Shown piece by piece: positions 16,013 to 21,578 of a DNA stretch of 21,578 nucleotides. The stretch lies in assembly GCA_020425885.1 (NCBI GenBank), contig JAGQRA010001004.1:1-21578 (forward strand), written 5' to 3'. The position numbers and the translations under genes were made by a program. A model generated the notes under the pieces. It was given only the letters and a program-made list of their open reading frames with translations. It was not told the origin of the DNA and did not search any database. Positions within the stretch are counted from its first letter, which is position 1. Each line of letters opens with the position of its first letter. Source of the DNA: Planctomycetota bacterium (GTDB taxonomy: Bacteria; Planctomycetota; UBA1135; UBA2386).

Positions 16013-16540
16013 TCAGACCGCGGGTTCGGTGAAGCTCGGTTCGGTCGGTTCCTTGACGTCGTAGTCGCGTTCCCAGCCCTCGTTCTCGAGCTTGATCATC
16101 TCGATCGCGACGCCCTCGCCGTTGGCGTCGAGGTCGGCCAACGCCTGGTACTCGGACACCCAGCAGCGATAGATCTTGTAGGCCTTCGCGACCTGCCCGG
16201 CCTCGTTGAGCAGCTCGAGGATCAGGTCCTTGCGGAAGTCGGCCAGCGAGACCTCGGCGCCGAGGCCCGAACCGTAGTTCCAGACCTTGTTGGCCCACTG
16301 CTCGAACTCGATGTCGTGGGTGACGCCGCGCTCGAGGGTGATCGCATCGTACTCGGTCCGTCCCGGCGACTTCCGCGACGTGCTGGGGTCGGCGCCGTCA
16401 CGGTGCTCGACCAGCTTCGTCGATCGCTTCAGCGCCCCGACCTTCGAGACGCCCGCGACGTAGCGCCCATCCCACTTGATGCGGAACTTGAAGTTCTTGT
16501 ACGGATCGAATCGCGAGGCATTGACGGTGAACTCTGACAT
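16013..16540 (-). CDS. Inner tube protein (gp19/Afp1-like)
   Basis: This 175-residue protein is the polymerising inner tube subunit through which cargo is delivered. It opens MSEFTVNASRFDPYKNFKFR, then IKWDGRYVAGVSKVGALKRS, the standard N-terminus of phage-tail-tube-like proteins of contractile systems. Later landmarks are RTEYDAITLERGVTHDIEFE, WANKVWNYG, and YRCWVSEYQALADLDANGEG, then VAIEMIKLENEGWERDYDV. I chose the ATG at 16538-16540 because the homologous N-terminus starts there and an AGGAAG Shine-Dalgarno lies 6 bases upstream. The in-frame ATG at 16564 would add eight unrelated residues and remove that site. It is preceded by the only sizeable gap in the operon (104 bases) and has its own good ribosome site, fitting the high copy number the tube needs. 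Only one tube paralogue is seen. Confidence 0.96.
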   Translation of the reverse strand: MSEFTVNASRFDPYKNFKFRIKWDGRYVAGVSKVGALKRSTKLVEHRDGADPSTSRKSPGRTEYDAITLERGVTHDIEFEQWANKVWNYGSGLGAEVSLADFRKDLILELLNEAGQVAKAYKIYRCWVSEYQALADLDANGEGVAIEMIKLENEGWERDYDVKEPTEPSFTEPAV

Positions 16541-16546
16541 GGCGTA

Positions 16547-16552
16547 CTTCCT
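16547..16552 (-). promoter_or_regulatory. Ribosome binding site deciding the tube start
   Basis: AGGAAG on the minus strand lies 6 bases before the ATG at 16540. It supports that start over the ATG at 16564 and is among the best Shine-Dalgarno matches in the operon. Confidence 0.75.
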
Positions 16553-16591
16553 GTGGCTGGTCACCGACGAGCGGCGACCCGAGATGACGGA

Positions 16592-16624
16592 GCTTGATCA
16601 GGAACGGGGCTTGATCAGGAACGG
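16592..16624. repeat. 17-base tandem duplication in the sheath-tube leader
   Basis: GCTTGATCAGGAACGG occurs at 16592-16607 and again at 16609-16624, separated by one G, so the period is 17. Each copy holds the palindrome TGATCA. The two palindromes could pair in RNA as a 6-base stem with an 11-base loop. The repeat lies between the sheath stop and the tube start, in the tube mRNA leader. It may be an operator, an RNA processing or stability element, or a neutral duplication. Confidence 0.85.
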
Positions 16625-16644
16625 AGAAGGCTGCTACTCGCGGA

Positions 16645-18564
16645 TCACGACTCGCTCTGCGACGTGAGCTGCTGGATCTTGAGGACGACGAACTCGGCCG
16701 GCTTGAGCGGCGCGAAGCCGACGAGGATGTTGACGATGCCGAGATCGATGTCGGCCTGGGTCGTCGTCTCCGCGTCACACTTGACGAGATAGGCCTCCGA
16801 TGGCGACGCACCCTGGAACGCCCCCTGGCGGAACAGCGACTGCATGAAGGCGCCGACGTTGAGGCGGATCGATGCCCACAGCGGCTCGTCGTTGGGCTCG
16901 AAGACGACCCACTGCAGGCCGCGGAACAGGCTCTCCTCGATGTAGAGCGCGGTCCGCCGCACCGGCACGTACTTGTACTCGTCGGCGAGGGCGTCGGCCC
17001 CCCGCAGGGTCCGCGCTCCCCAGACCACGCGGCCGAAGGTCGGCAGGTTGCGCAGCGCGTTGATGCCGAGCGGATTGACGACGCCGTTCTCGGCATCGGT
17101 CAGCGCGTACTCGAGCGCCGCCACGCCGCGCAGCGTCGCGTCGGTCCCGGCCGGCGCCTTCCAGACCCCGCGCGCCGCGTCGGTCCGCGCATACATGCCG
17201 GCCGCCGTGCCGCTGGGTGCGACCGAGCGCAGCAGGAAGTCGTTGAGCGGATCGGCGACCCGTGGCCGCGGATAATAGGTCGCGACGTTGCGGTGGCGCA
17301 GCGCGCCGTTGTCCGAGATCCAGTCCTCGATCTCGGCGACCTGATCGCGGGCGTTGGCCGCCGGCTGCGGCACGTCGAGGACGTAGAAGGCGCGCTCCTC
17401 CTCGGCCAGCGCCGTCGCGGCGGCGAACACGACCCCGGCCTCGGTGTCACCGAGCCGCATGGTGTCCGGGATCGAGAGGATGTTGAACAGGTCGACGTCG
17501 CGCAGCGCGTAGATGCCGGTCCGCGGCGCGTTGTCACTGCCGGTGATGTCGGCGCCGTTGGGCAGATCGCCATCGACACCGGTGGTGCCGCCACCGACCA
17601 CGTAGCGCCGGCTGTTGGTACCGGCGTCGAGACCGAGAGCGGCCATCAGCGTGCTCGTGCCCGAATCGGACAGCGCGATCGAATCGCCGTCGGTGCCGTA
17701 ACGGACCAGCAGGAACTGCTCGGAGGCGGCATCGCCGACCAGGCTCACGGTGGCGCGACCGAGATCGAAGGAGTCGGTCCCGGTCGGTACGATCTTGCGC
17801 AGCTCGACCTGGAGCGCCGCGGCCAGCGCCGATGCGCGCGCGATCGGGCTCATGTCGATCGAGCAGGTGTAGCTGCCGGTCGATCCCGATGGTTGGACCT
17901 GGATCACCTCGGTCGACGTCATCGCCGCCAGATCGGGCCATGTCGAAGAACGCGCGCTGGCAGTCCCGCTCTGCAACGGCCGCCGATCGGTGTTGGCAGC
18001 GACGTTCGACAGGCGGATCAGGGTCGACTCGCCGGCGATGCGCTCGGCGAGGCTCGCGTTCATCGCCAGATTGCGGAAGGTCTCGACCGCGACCACCTGC
18101 TCGCGACCGTTCACGGTCGTGACCTCGGCGACCGTCATGTTGAACGTCCCCATCGGCGCCGTCGTGTTGTAGTCGACCTCGACCCGCAGCCGATTGCCCC
18201 AGGCGCCGGCGTTGGCCGCGCTGACCGTGAAGGCGACGGTGGCGAGCGCGTCGGGGACATCGACCGCGGCGACCGCCGGCGCGGTTCCGGTGCTGCCGTC
18301 ATGGCCGACCCGCACGACATAGGCCTGACTGCCGCCGTTGAGGAAGAACTGCTGGATCGCGTACGAGGCGTGACTGCTCGCCGCGAGCCCACCGTAGATC
18401 CGTTCGAAGTCGCCGAAGCTGAAGATGCGAACGGCCTCGTCGAGCGGACCGCGCGGGAACGAGCCGACGAAGGCGGTGATCGAGGTGGCGACGCCGGTGA
18501 TTGCCCTTACGCCGCTGGGAATCTCCTCGATGTAGACGCCGGGGTAACTGAGCGACGATGGCAT
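16645..18564 (-). CDS. Contractile tail sheath protein
   Basis: This 639-residue protein is the sheath subunit whose contraction drives the tube. The N-terminus (SYPGVYIEEIPSGVRAITGV, then TSITAFVGSFPRGPLDEAV, and SYAIQQFFLNGGSQAYVVRV) and the C-terminal domain (LYIEESLFRGLQWVVFEPND, EPLWASIRLNVGAFMQSLFR, and the final GFAPLKPAEFVVLKIQQLT) are classic for phage and eCIS sheaths. The C-terminal strand is the arm that links neighbouring subunits. A large variable beta-rich insertion (about residues 110-370) makes it longer than many Afp sheaths and would decorate the particle surface. It is the first gene of the operon and the only sheath paralogue seen; Afp has three. The ATG at 18562-18564 is preceded by AAGGA. 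The order sheath then tube follows phages rather than Afp. Confidence 0.97.
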   Translation of the reverse strand: MPSSLSYPGVYIEEIPSGVRAITGVATSITAFVGSFPRGPLDEAVRIFSFGDFERIYGGLAASSHASYAIQQFFLNGGSQAYVVRVGHDGSTGTAPAVAAVDVPDALATVAFTVSAANAGAWGNRLRVEVDYNTTAPMGTFNMTVAEVTTVNGREQVVAVETFRNLAMNASLAERIAGESTLIRLSNVAANTDRRPLQSGTASARSSTWPDLAAMTSTEVIQVQPSGSTGSYTCSIDMSPIARASALAAALQVELRKIVPTGTDSFDLGRATVSLVGDAASEQFLLVRYGTDGDSIALSDSGTSTLMAALGLDAGTNSRRYVVGGGTTGVDGDLPNGADITGSDNAPRTGIYALRDVDLFNILSIPDTMRLGDTEAGVVFAAATALAEEERAFYVLDVPQPAANARDQVAEIEDWISDNGALRHRNVATYYPRPRVADPLNDFLLRSVAPSGTAAGMYARTDAARGVWKAPAGTDATLRGVAALEYALTDAENGVVNPLGINALRNLPTFGRVVWGARTLRGADALADEYKYVPVRRTALYIEESLFRGLQWVVFEPNDEPLWASIRLNVGAFMQSLFRQGAFQGASPSEAYLVKCDAETTTQADIDLGIVNILVGFAPLKPAEFVVLKIQQLTSQSES

Positions 18565-18574
18565 GGTGGCTGCT

Positions 18575-18579
18575 TCCTT
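18575..18579 (-). promoter_or_regulatory. Ribosome binding site of the sheath gene
   Basis: AAGGA on the minus strand lies 10 bases before the sheath ATG, within a purine-rich stretch. It supports the start at 18564. Confidence 0.6.
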
Positions 18580-18649
18580 GATCCCAGAGAGAGTTCCGTA
18601 GGGCAGTACGCAACGATGCGCAGAAACACCAACCCCACGAGTGCGGAAG

Positions 18650-18678
18650 ACATTACTACGCGCTCAGGCGAGTCGCAA
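18650..18678 (-). promoter_or_regulatory. Candidate sigma70-type promoter of the injection-system operon
   Basis: Reading the minus strand, TTGCGA (18678-18673) is followed after 17 bases by TAATGT (18655-18650). These match the -35 box in four of six positions and the -10 box in its key T, A and final T. A start site near 18643 would leave a leader of about 80 bases before the sheath ATG. The 193-base stretch between the sulfatase stop and the sheath start is the natural promoter region, and this is the best match I saw in it. Activator sites or another sigma factor cannot be excluded. Confidence 0.35.
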
Positions 18679-18757
18679 CGCACGGTGATGCGAATGCAGG
18701 TCTGTCACATCTGCACGACTTACCGCGTCCAGTAAACACACGACGACAGACACGCGA

Positions 18758-20113
18758 TCAACGCCGATATCGATCGCGCAGCTCATCACAACGATCGCGC
18801 ATCCGCGTCAATTCACCAGCGTGCGCCGGCTCCTTCGCCAGGTTGTTCCGCTGCTGCGGATCCGCCCCGAGGTCATAAAGCTCCTCGTAGACTGGATCCT
18901 GTTCGAAGTACCGCGTGTAGACCCAACGCCGACCGCGCACGCCTTCATGCTTCGGAATCTGCGGGTGATCGAACAGGTGTTCGCAGAAGAAGTCCTCGCG
19001 CCACTTCGGCGTCTCGCCGCGCAGCAACGGCACCAGGCTCGAACCCTGATAGCTCGCCGGAATCTCGATGCCGGCGAACGCGAGCAGGGTCGGCGCGAGG
19101 TCGACGTTCAACACCATCTGTCCGAGCGTCGCCGCCGGCCGCGCCGTCGGGCGCGGATCGTGCACGATCAGCGGCACCCGGATCGACTCCTCGTGGATCG
19201 TCCACTTGCCGGCGAAACCGCGCTCGCCGAGGAAGCAGCCGTTGTCGCTCGTGAACACGACGATCGTCTCGTCGGCCGCGCTGATCGCATGCAACTCGTC
19301 GAGGATGCGGCCGACGGCGCGATCGACACCGGTGATCATGGCGCAGTAGTCGCGCACCATGCGCACGCGCTTGGCCTCGGTGTCGAAGCGCCAGCCCCAG
19401 CGGACGCGGTTGAGGGAGCGTCGCTGGAACTCCGGCAGGGCGGCGAAGAACTCCGCGTCGGCCAGCGCCGGCACCGGGATCTCGACCTCGTCGTAGAGCC
19501 CGCGCAGGCTCGGCGGCGGGATGTACTGCGCCGGGTTGCTGTCCTCGGCGTGCGGCGCGTTGAAGCTGACCATCAGGCAGAACGGTTGCGCGCGATCGCC
19601 TTCGCGCAGGAACTCGATCGCCCGCTCGGCGGCGAGGTCGGTGAGATGCCGCGTGCCGCCGCCCTTCTCCGCCTTCAGGTACGGCGGCGCCATCGAATGG
19701 AAGCTGTCCCACATCGCATCGGTGACAGCGGCCTCGTTGCGCACACCCCACTTGCCGACGAAGCCGGTGCGGTAGCCGGCCGCGCGCAGCAGCATCGGCC
19801 AGGCATCGCGCGCCGTCGCCGCCGACAGCGGCGGCTTGCCGAAGGTGTAGCCGTGCGTGCGCTCCCAGGTGCCGGTCAGGATGCTGGCGCGACTGGCGGC
19901 GCAGATCGGTGTCGTGACGAAGCAGTCGACGAAGCGGACGCCGCGATGGGCCAGGCTGTCGATGTGCGGGGTCTGCAGGAACGGGTGCCCCGCGCAGGCC
20001 ATGGCGTCGTGGCGCTGATCGTCGGTGAGCAGCAGCACGAGGTTCGGCGCCCGCTGCGCCGCGACGATCGAGGCGATCGCCAGCACCAGAGCGAGCACGA
20101 CGAGACGGAGCAT
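18758..20113 (-). CDS. Secreted formylglycine-dependent sulfatase (S1 type)
   Basis: This 451-residue protein has an N-terminal signal peptide (MLRLVVLALVLAIASIVAA, likely cut before Gln20), so it acts outside the cytoplasm, hydrolysing sulfate esters of an unknown substrate. Active-site residues can be placed by comparison with arylsulfatase A: D31-D32, the C71-A-A-S-R75 motif (Cys to be oxidised to formylglycine), K121, H188 (NAPH), D290-N291 (TSDNG) and K303. The histidine usual after GKW is Gly123 here. The end (EELYDLGADPQQRNNLA) is typical of the family. I chose the ATG at 20111-20113 because the signal peptide begins there; the in-frame ATG at 20161 would put 16 residues in front of it. 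It is probably transcribed separately from the injection operon, 193 bases downstream on the same strand. Sulfatases are abundant in Planctomycetota. Confidence 0.93.
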   Translation of the reverse strand: MLRLVVLALVLAIASIVAAQRAPNLVLLLTDDQRHDAMACAGHPFLQTPHIDSLAHRGVRFVDCFVTTPICAASRASILTGTWERTHGYTFGKPPLSAATARDAWPMLLRAAGYRTGFVGKWGVRNEAAVTDAMWDSFHSMAPPYLKAEKGGGTRHLTDLAAERAIEFLREGDRAQPFCLMVSFNAPHAEDSNPAQYIPPPSLRGLYDEVEIPVPALADAEFFAALPEFQRRSLNRVRWGWRFDTEAKRVRMVRDYCAMITGVDRAVGRILDELHAISAADETIVVFTSDNGCFLGERGFAGKWTIHEESIRVPLIVHDPRPTARPAATLGQMVLNVDLAPTLLAFAGIEIPASYQGSSLVPLLRGETPKWREDFFCEHLFDHPQIPKHEGVRGRRWVYTRYFEQDPVYEELYDLGADPQQRNNLAKEPAHAGELTRMRDRCDELRDRYRR

Positions 20114-20241
20114 GGTGGGATCGATGATGCAGGCGACCGGCGCCGGAAGCCACTCCGTCATCCGCCGGCCCCCGCCCCGGACCCAACCGGCAGCGGTTCG
20201 TGAAAGCGACCGGGTGCCATCGCGTCAAAGCTCCGTCCGGA

Positions 20242-20247
20242 TAGACT
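20242..20247 (+). promoter_or_regulatory. Candidate -10 box for a leaderless transcript
   Basis: TAGACT lies exactly 6 bases before the GTG at 20254, occupying positions -12 to -7 if transcription starts at the first base of the start codon. There is no Shine-Dalgarno motif in front of the GTG. This geometry is that of leaderless genes in several GC-rich bacteria. No clear -35 box is seen. Confidence 0.4.
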
Positions 20248-20253
20248 GACGTC

Positions 20254-20424
20254 GTGGAACGCGAGGCACACAAGTCGACATCGTTCGCGGACGCGGCGCG
20301 ATGGGACAAGCAGCAGCAGTGGTCGATGACGCCCGACGAACGTCTGGCCTTGGCCAAGGAGCTCCGCGATCGATACTACGGCGCCGATTGCCCCGACGTC
20401 CGCGAGGCCGAGCGCAGCAAATGA
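20254..20424 (+). CDS. Small protein paired with a nucleotidyltransferase-like gene
   Basis: This frame starts at GTG 20254 and encodes 56 residues, charged and soluble: SFADAARWDKQQQWSMTPDE, then RLALAKELRDRYYG and DCPDVREAER. I recall short proteins with a W-D-x-x-Q...MTP-x-E-R...A-x-x-L-x-x-R-x-[YF]-G-x-D-x-P-D-V-R-E pattern encoded just before short nucleotidyltransferase-fold proteins. The ATGA overlap with the next gene supports such a two-gene unit. A toxin-antitoxin-like pairing is possible but unproven. The unit diverges from the sulfatase gene across a 140-base gap. The start is supported by the TAGACT box and by the lack of another in-frame start giving a better N-terminus. It is intact, unlike its partner. 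Confidence 0.72.
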   Translation: MEREAHKSTSFADAARWDKQQQWSMTPDERLALAKELRDRYYGADCPDVREAERSK

Positions 20425-20893
20425 AGGCAGAGCAGTTCACTTCCGACGTGCGCGAATTCCTGCGCCTGCTCGCCGTCCATCGGGTTCGTTACCTGATCGT
20501 CGGCGGTGTCGCGGTGATCTACTACGGGTACGGTCGGCTCACCGGCGACGTCGACTTCCTCTACGACTGCAGCCAGGACAACGCCTCCAGACTCTGGCGG
20601 GCATTGTGCGATTTCTGGGGTGGATCGGTGCCAGCGGTGGATCGCCGGACGAACTGACCAATCCCGATCTGGTCGTGCAATTCGGGCGCCCACCCAATCG
20701 CATCGATCTGATCGCCAACCTGGAGTCCGTGCCGTTCACAGCGGCCTGGGAAACCCGGACGCGCGAGTCGATCGGGATCGACGGTACCGAAGTGCCGGTG
20801 TGGCTGCTCTCGCTGCGCGATCTGCGCGCGGCGAAGAAGGGTGCCGGTCGTGCCAAGGACCTCGACGATCTCGAGCATCTCCCCGAGGCGTGA
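20421..20893 (+). pseudogene. Short nucleotidyltransferase-fold protein, frameshifted
   Basis: The first part (ATG 20421, stop 20655-20657, 78 codons) contains RYLIVGGVAVIYYGYGRLTG then DVDFLY, the G-G-x-A-V...G-x-x-R-x-T-x-D-[VI]-D-F signature of a minimal nucleotidyltransferase fold. The rest of the family's sequence lies in the frame shifted by two positions: ELTNPDLVVQFGRPPNRIDL, then IANLESVPFTAAWETR, and LRDLRAAKKGAGRAKDLDDL, ending at 20893. One missing base near 20640-20648 explains the break, since GGSVPAVD in the first frame would join SPDELTNP in the second. The restored protein would have about 157 residues, normal for this family. The gene is therefore a recent pseudogene, or the sequence has a one-base error; no slippery heptamer is evident. 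The C-terminal G-R-x-K-D-x-x-D-L motif is typical. Confidence 0.85.
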
Positions 20894-20971
20894 GCAACAC
20901 CACCTGCTCGCCCGAGCCCATCGCCTCACCCACCGAGCGACCTGCCACGTAACCTGGAACTCCGGATCCGG

Positions 20972-20992
20972 TATCCTCCGCGGCTCAGGAGA
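20972..20992 (+). promoter_or_regulatory. Possible -10 box and ribosome binding site before the right-edge gene
   Basis: TATCCT (20972-20977) is a plausible -10 hexamer, though no good -35 is seen at 16-18 bases. AGGAGA (20987-20992) sits 6 bases before the ATG at 20999 and is a strong Shine-Dalgarno match that fixes that start. The palindrome CCGGATCCGG (20962-20971) lies directly upstream and could be an operator or chance. Confidence 0.5.
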
Positions 20993-20998
20993 TCCCCG

Positions 20999-21578
20999 AT
21001 GCCCCAGTCGAAGCTCCCCATCGCCGCGCTGCTGCTGGCAGCGCTCGCCGCCGTCGTCTGGTTGTTCTGGCTGCGCCCCGAGGCGATCCCGTCGCCGAGC
21101 GCGATCGACACGACAACGAGCACCGACCAGGTCGCCGACCGGCCCGACGCCACCGTCGTCGCCGATGCCGAGGGCGCGCAACCCGAGGTCACCGCACCCC
21201 AGCGCAGCGCCGCCGACGCCGCGACGACGGCGGCCGACGGGGCGCTCGCCGCCGGCAAGGCCCTGCTGCGCATCACGACCCGCACCGCCCAGGGCGCCAC
21301 GGTCGGTCGCGTCACGATTCGCGTTCGGCCCATGCACGGTAATCGCATCTCGCCGCCGGTGGCCAGCGGGCAGACCGACGCGAACGGAATGATCGAGTTC
21401 GCCGACATCGCGCCAGGCAAGGTCTACCTGTCCACGGACCGCCGCGATCAGCACAGCACCGAAGTCGTCGCCGGCCTCAACGAGATCAGCTTCGAGGTCA
21501 AGGCGGGCGTCGACGTCCGCGGCCGCGTGCTCGACCCCGATGGCAGGCCGGTCGGCGGCGCCACCATCTGGCTGCAGA
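20999..21578 (+). CDS. Membrane-anchored protein with carboxypeptidase-regulatory-like domains, partial
   Basis: The frame opens at ATG 20999 and runs off the right edge after 193 codons. Residues 6-24 (LPIAALLLAALAAVVWLFWL) form an uncleaved-looking membrane segment or signal anchor, so the rest is probably outside the cytoplasmic membrane. A low-complexity Ala/Asp/Thr-rich linker (about 27-85) follows. Two beta-sandwich segments come next: one at about 88-165 (LLRITTRTAQGATVGRVTIR, and GQTDANGMIEFADIAPGKVY), and a second starting near 170 with VDVRGRVLDPDGRPVGGATI, the typical opening of carboxypeptidase-regulatory-like (CarboxypepD_reg) repeats. Long proteins of this design, with many such repeats, are common in Planctomycetota; function is generally unknown. 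The strong AGGAGA site supports the start. Nothing links it to the injection operon, which is on the other strand. Confidence 0.85.
   Translation, partial: MPQSKLPIAALLLAALAAVVWLFWLRPEAIPSPSAIDTTTSTDQVADRPDATVVADAEGAQPEVTAPQRSAADAATTAADGALAAGKALLRITTRTAQGATVGRVTIRVRPMHGNRISPPVASGQTDANGMIEFADIAPGKVYLSTDRRDQHSTEVVAGLNEISFEVKAGVDVRGRVLDPDGRPVGGATIWLQ

Noticed and set aside
16541..16564. Alternative tube start at the ATG ending at 16564
   Set aside because: It would add eight unrelated residues and ignore the AGGAAG site placed correctly for the ATG at 16540.
18601..18660. Possible sigma54 promoter before the sheath gene
   Set aside because: A TGCGC...TTGCG stretch resembles the -24/-12 elements, but the spacing is two bases short and the invariant GG is missing.
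17293..18735. A 480-codon plus-strand frame opposite the sheath gene
   Set aside because: Antisense to strongly conserved sheath sequence and without family features, so it is a shadow. The same holds for the long plus-strand frames opposite the ATPase (11152-13023), DUF4255 (13203-14303) and sulfatase (18821-20203) genes.
18565..18757. Intrinsic terminator after the sulfatase gene
   Set aside because: No stem of useful length followed by a T-run could be found on the minus strand, so the operon boundary rests only on the 193-base gap and the candidate promoter.
20114..20161. Alternative sulfatase start at 20161
   Set aside because: It would bury the signal peptide behind 16 residues containing charged and proline-rich sequence; the ATG at 20113 starts directly at the signal peptide.
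20606..20893. Independent gene starting at GTG 20606
   Set aside because: Its sequence is the C-terminal part of the nucleotidyltransferase family whose N-terminus lies immediately upstream in another frame; a broken single gene explains both.

Overview
The window is GC-rich, tightly packed bacterial DNA dominated by one long minus-strand operon. The operon encodes a phage-tail-like contractile injection system of the extracellular (eCIS, Afp/PVC-related) family. The flanking genes are a secreted formylglycine-type sulfatase and a membrane-anchored protein with a carboxypeptidase-regulatory-like (Ig-like) domain. Together with the base composition they suggest a high-GC member of the Planctomycetota. 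That assignment is inference: there is no rRNA or other marker gene here.

Contractile injection operon (1 to 18564, read right to left). The order is sheath; inner tube; a zinc-ribbon baseplate-type protein; a long low-complexity protein; a DUF4255/Pvc16-type terminator with extra C-terminal domains; an AAA+ ATPase (Afp15/Pvc15 type); an 80-residue protein; a CIS tube-adaptor protein (Afp7/Pvc7 type); a LysM-like hub protein; a gpD-type hub; a gpV-type spike; a PAAR-like tip; a gp25-like wedge; two large gpJ-like wedge proteins; a gpI-type protein with a large C-terminal extension; and the first 84 codons of a DUF6519-type protein cut by the left edge. Most junctions are ATGA or GTGA stop/start overlaps or gaps under 25 bases, so the block is probably one translationally coupled transcript. 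The clear exception is the 104-base sheath-tube gap, which carries a 17-base tandem duplication.

How the parts fit: sheath and tube form the contractile barrel, the terminator caps it, and the ATPase probably disassembles or recycles the contracted sheath. The CIS tube-adaptor, LysM, gpD, gpV and PAAR proteins form the central hub and spike. gp25, the two gpJ proteins and gpI form the baseplate wedges. I see no tape-measure protein, no receptor-binding fibre and no recognisable toxin inside the window. They may lie beyond the left edge, be replaced by the uncharacterised proteins, or be absent.

Right flank. A sulfatase gene on the minus strand (18758 to 20113) lies 193 bases upstream of the sheath. 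Divergent from it on the plus strand is a two-gene unit: a 56-residue protein and a short nucleotidyltransferase-fold protein whose frame is broken by an apparent one-base shift near 20640. The right edge cuts a gene (from 20999) with an N-terminal membrane segment, an Ala/Thr-rich linker and Ig-like repeats. No tRNA, rRNA, CRISPR array, insertion sequence or attachment site was seen. No gene-free stretch exceeds 200 bases.
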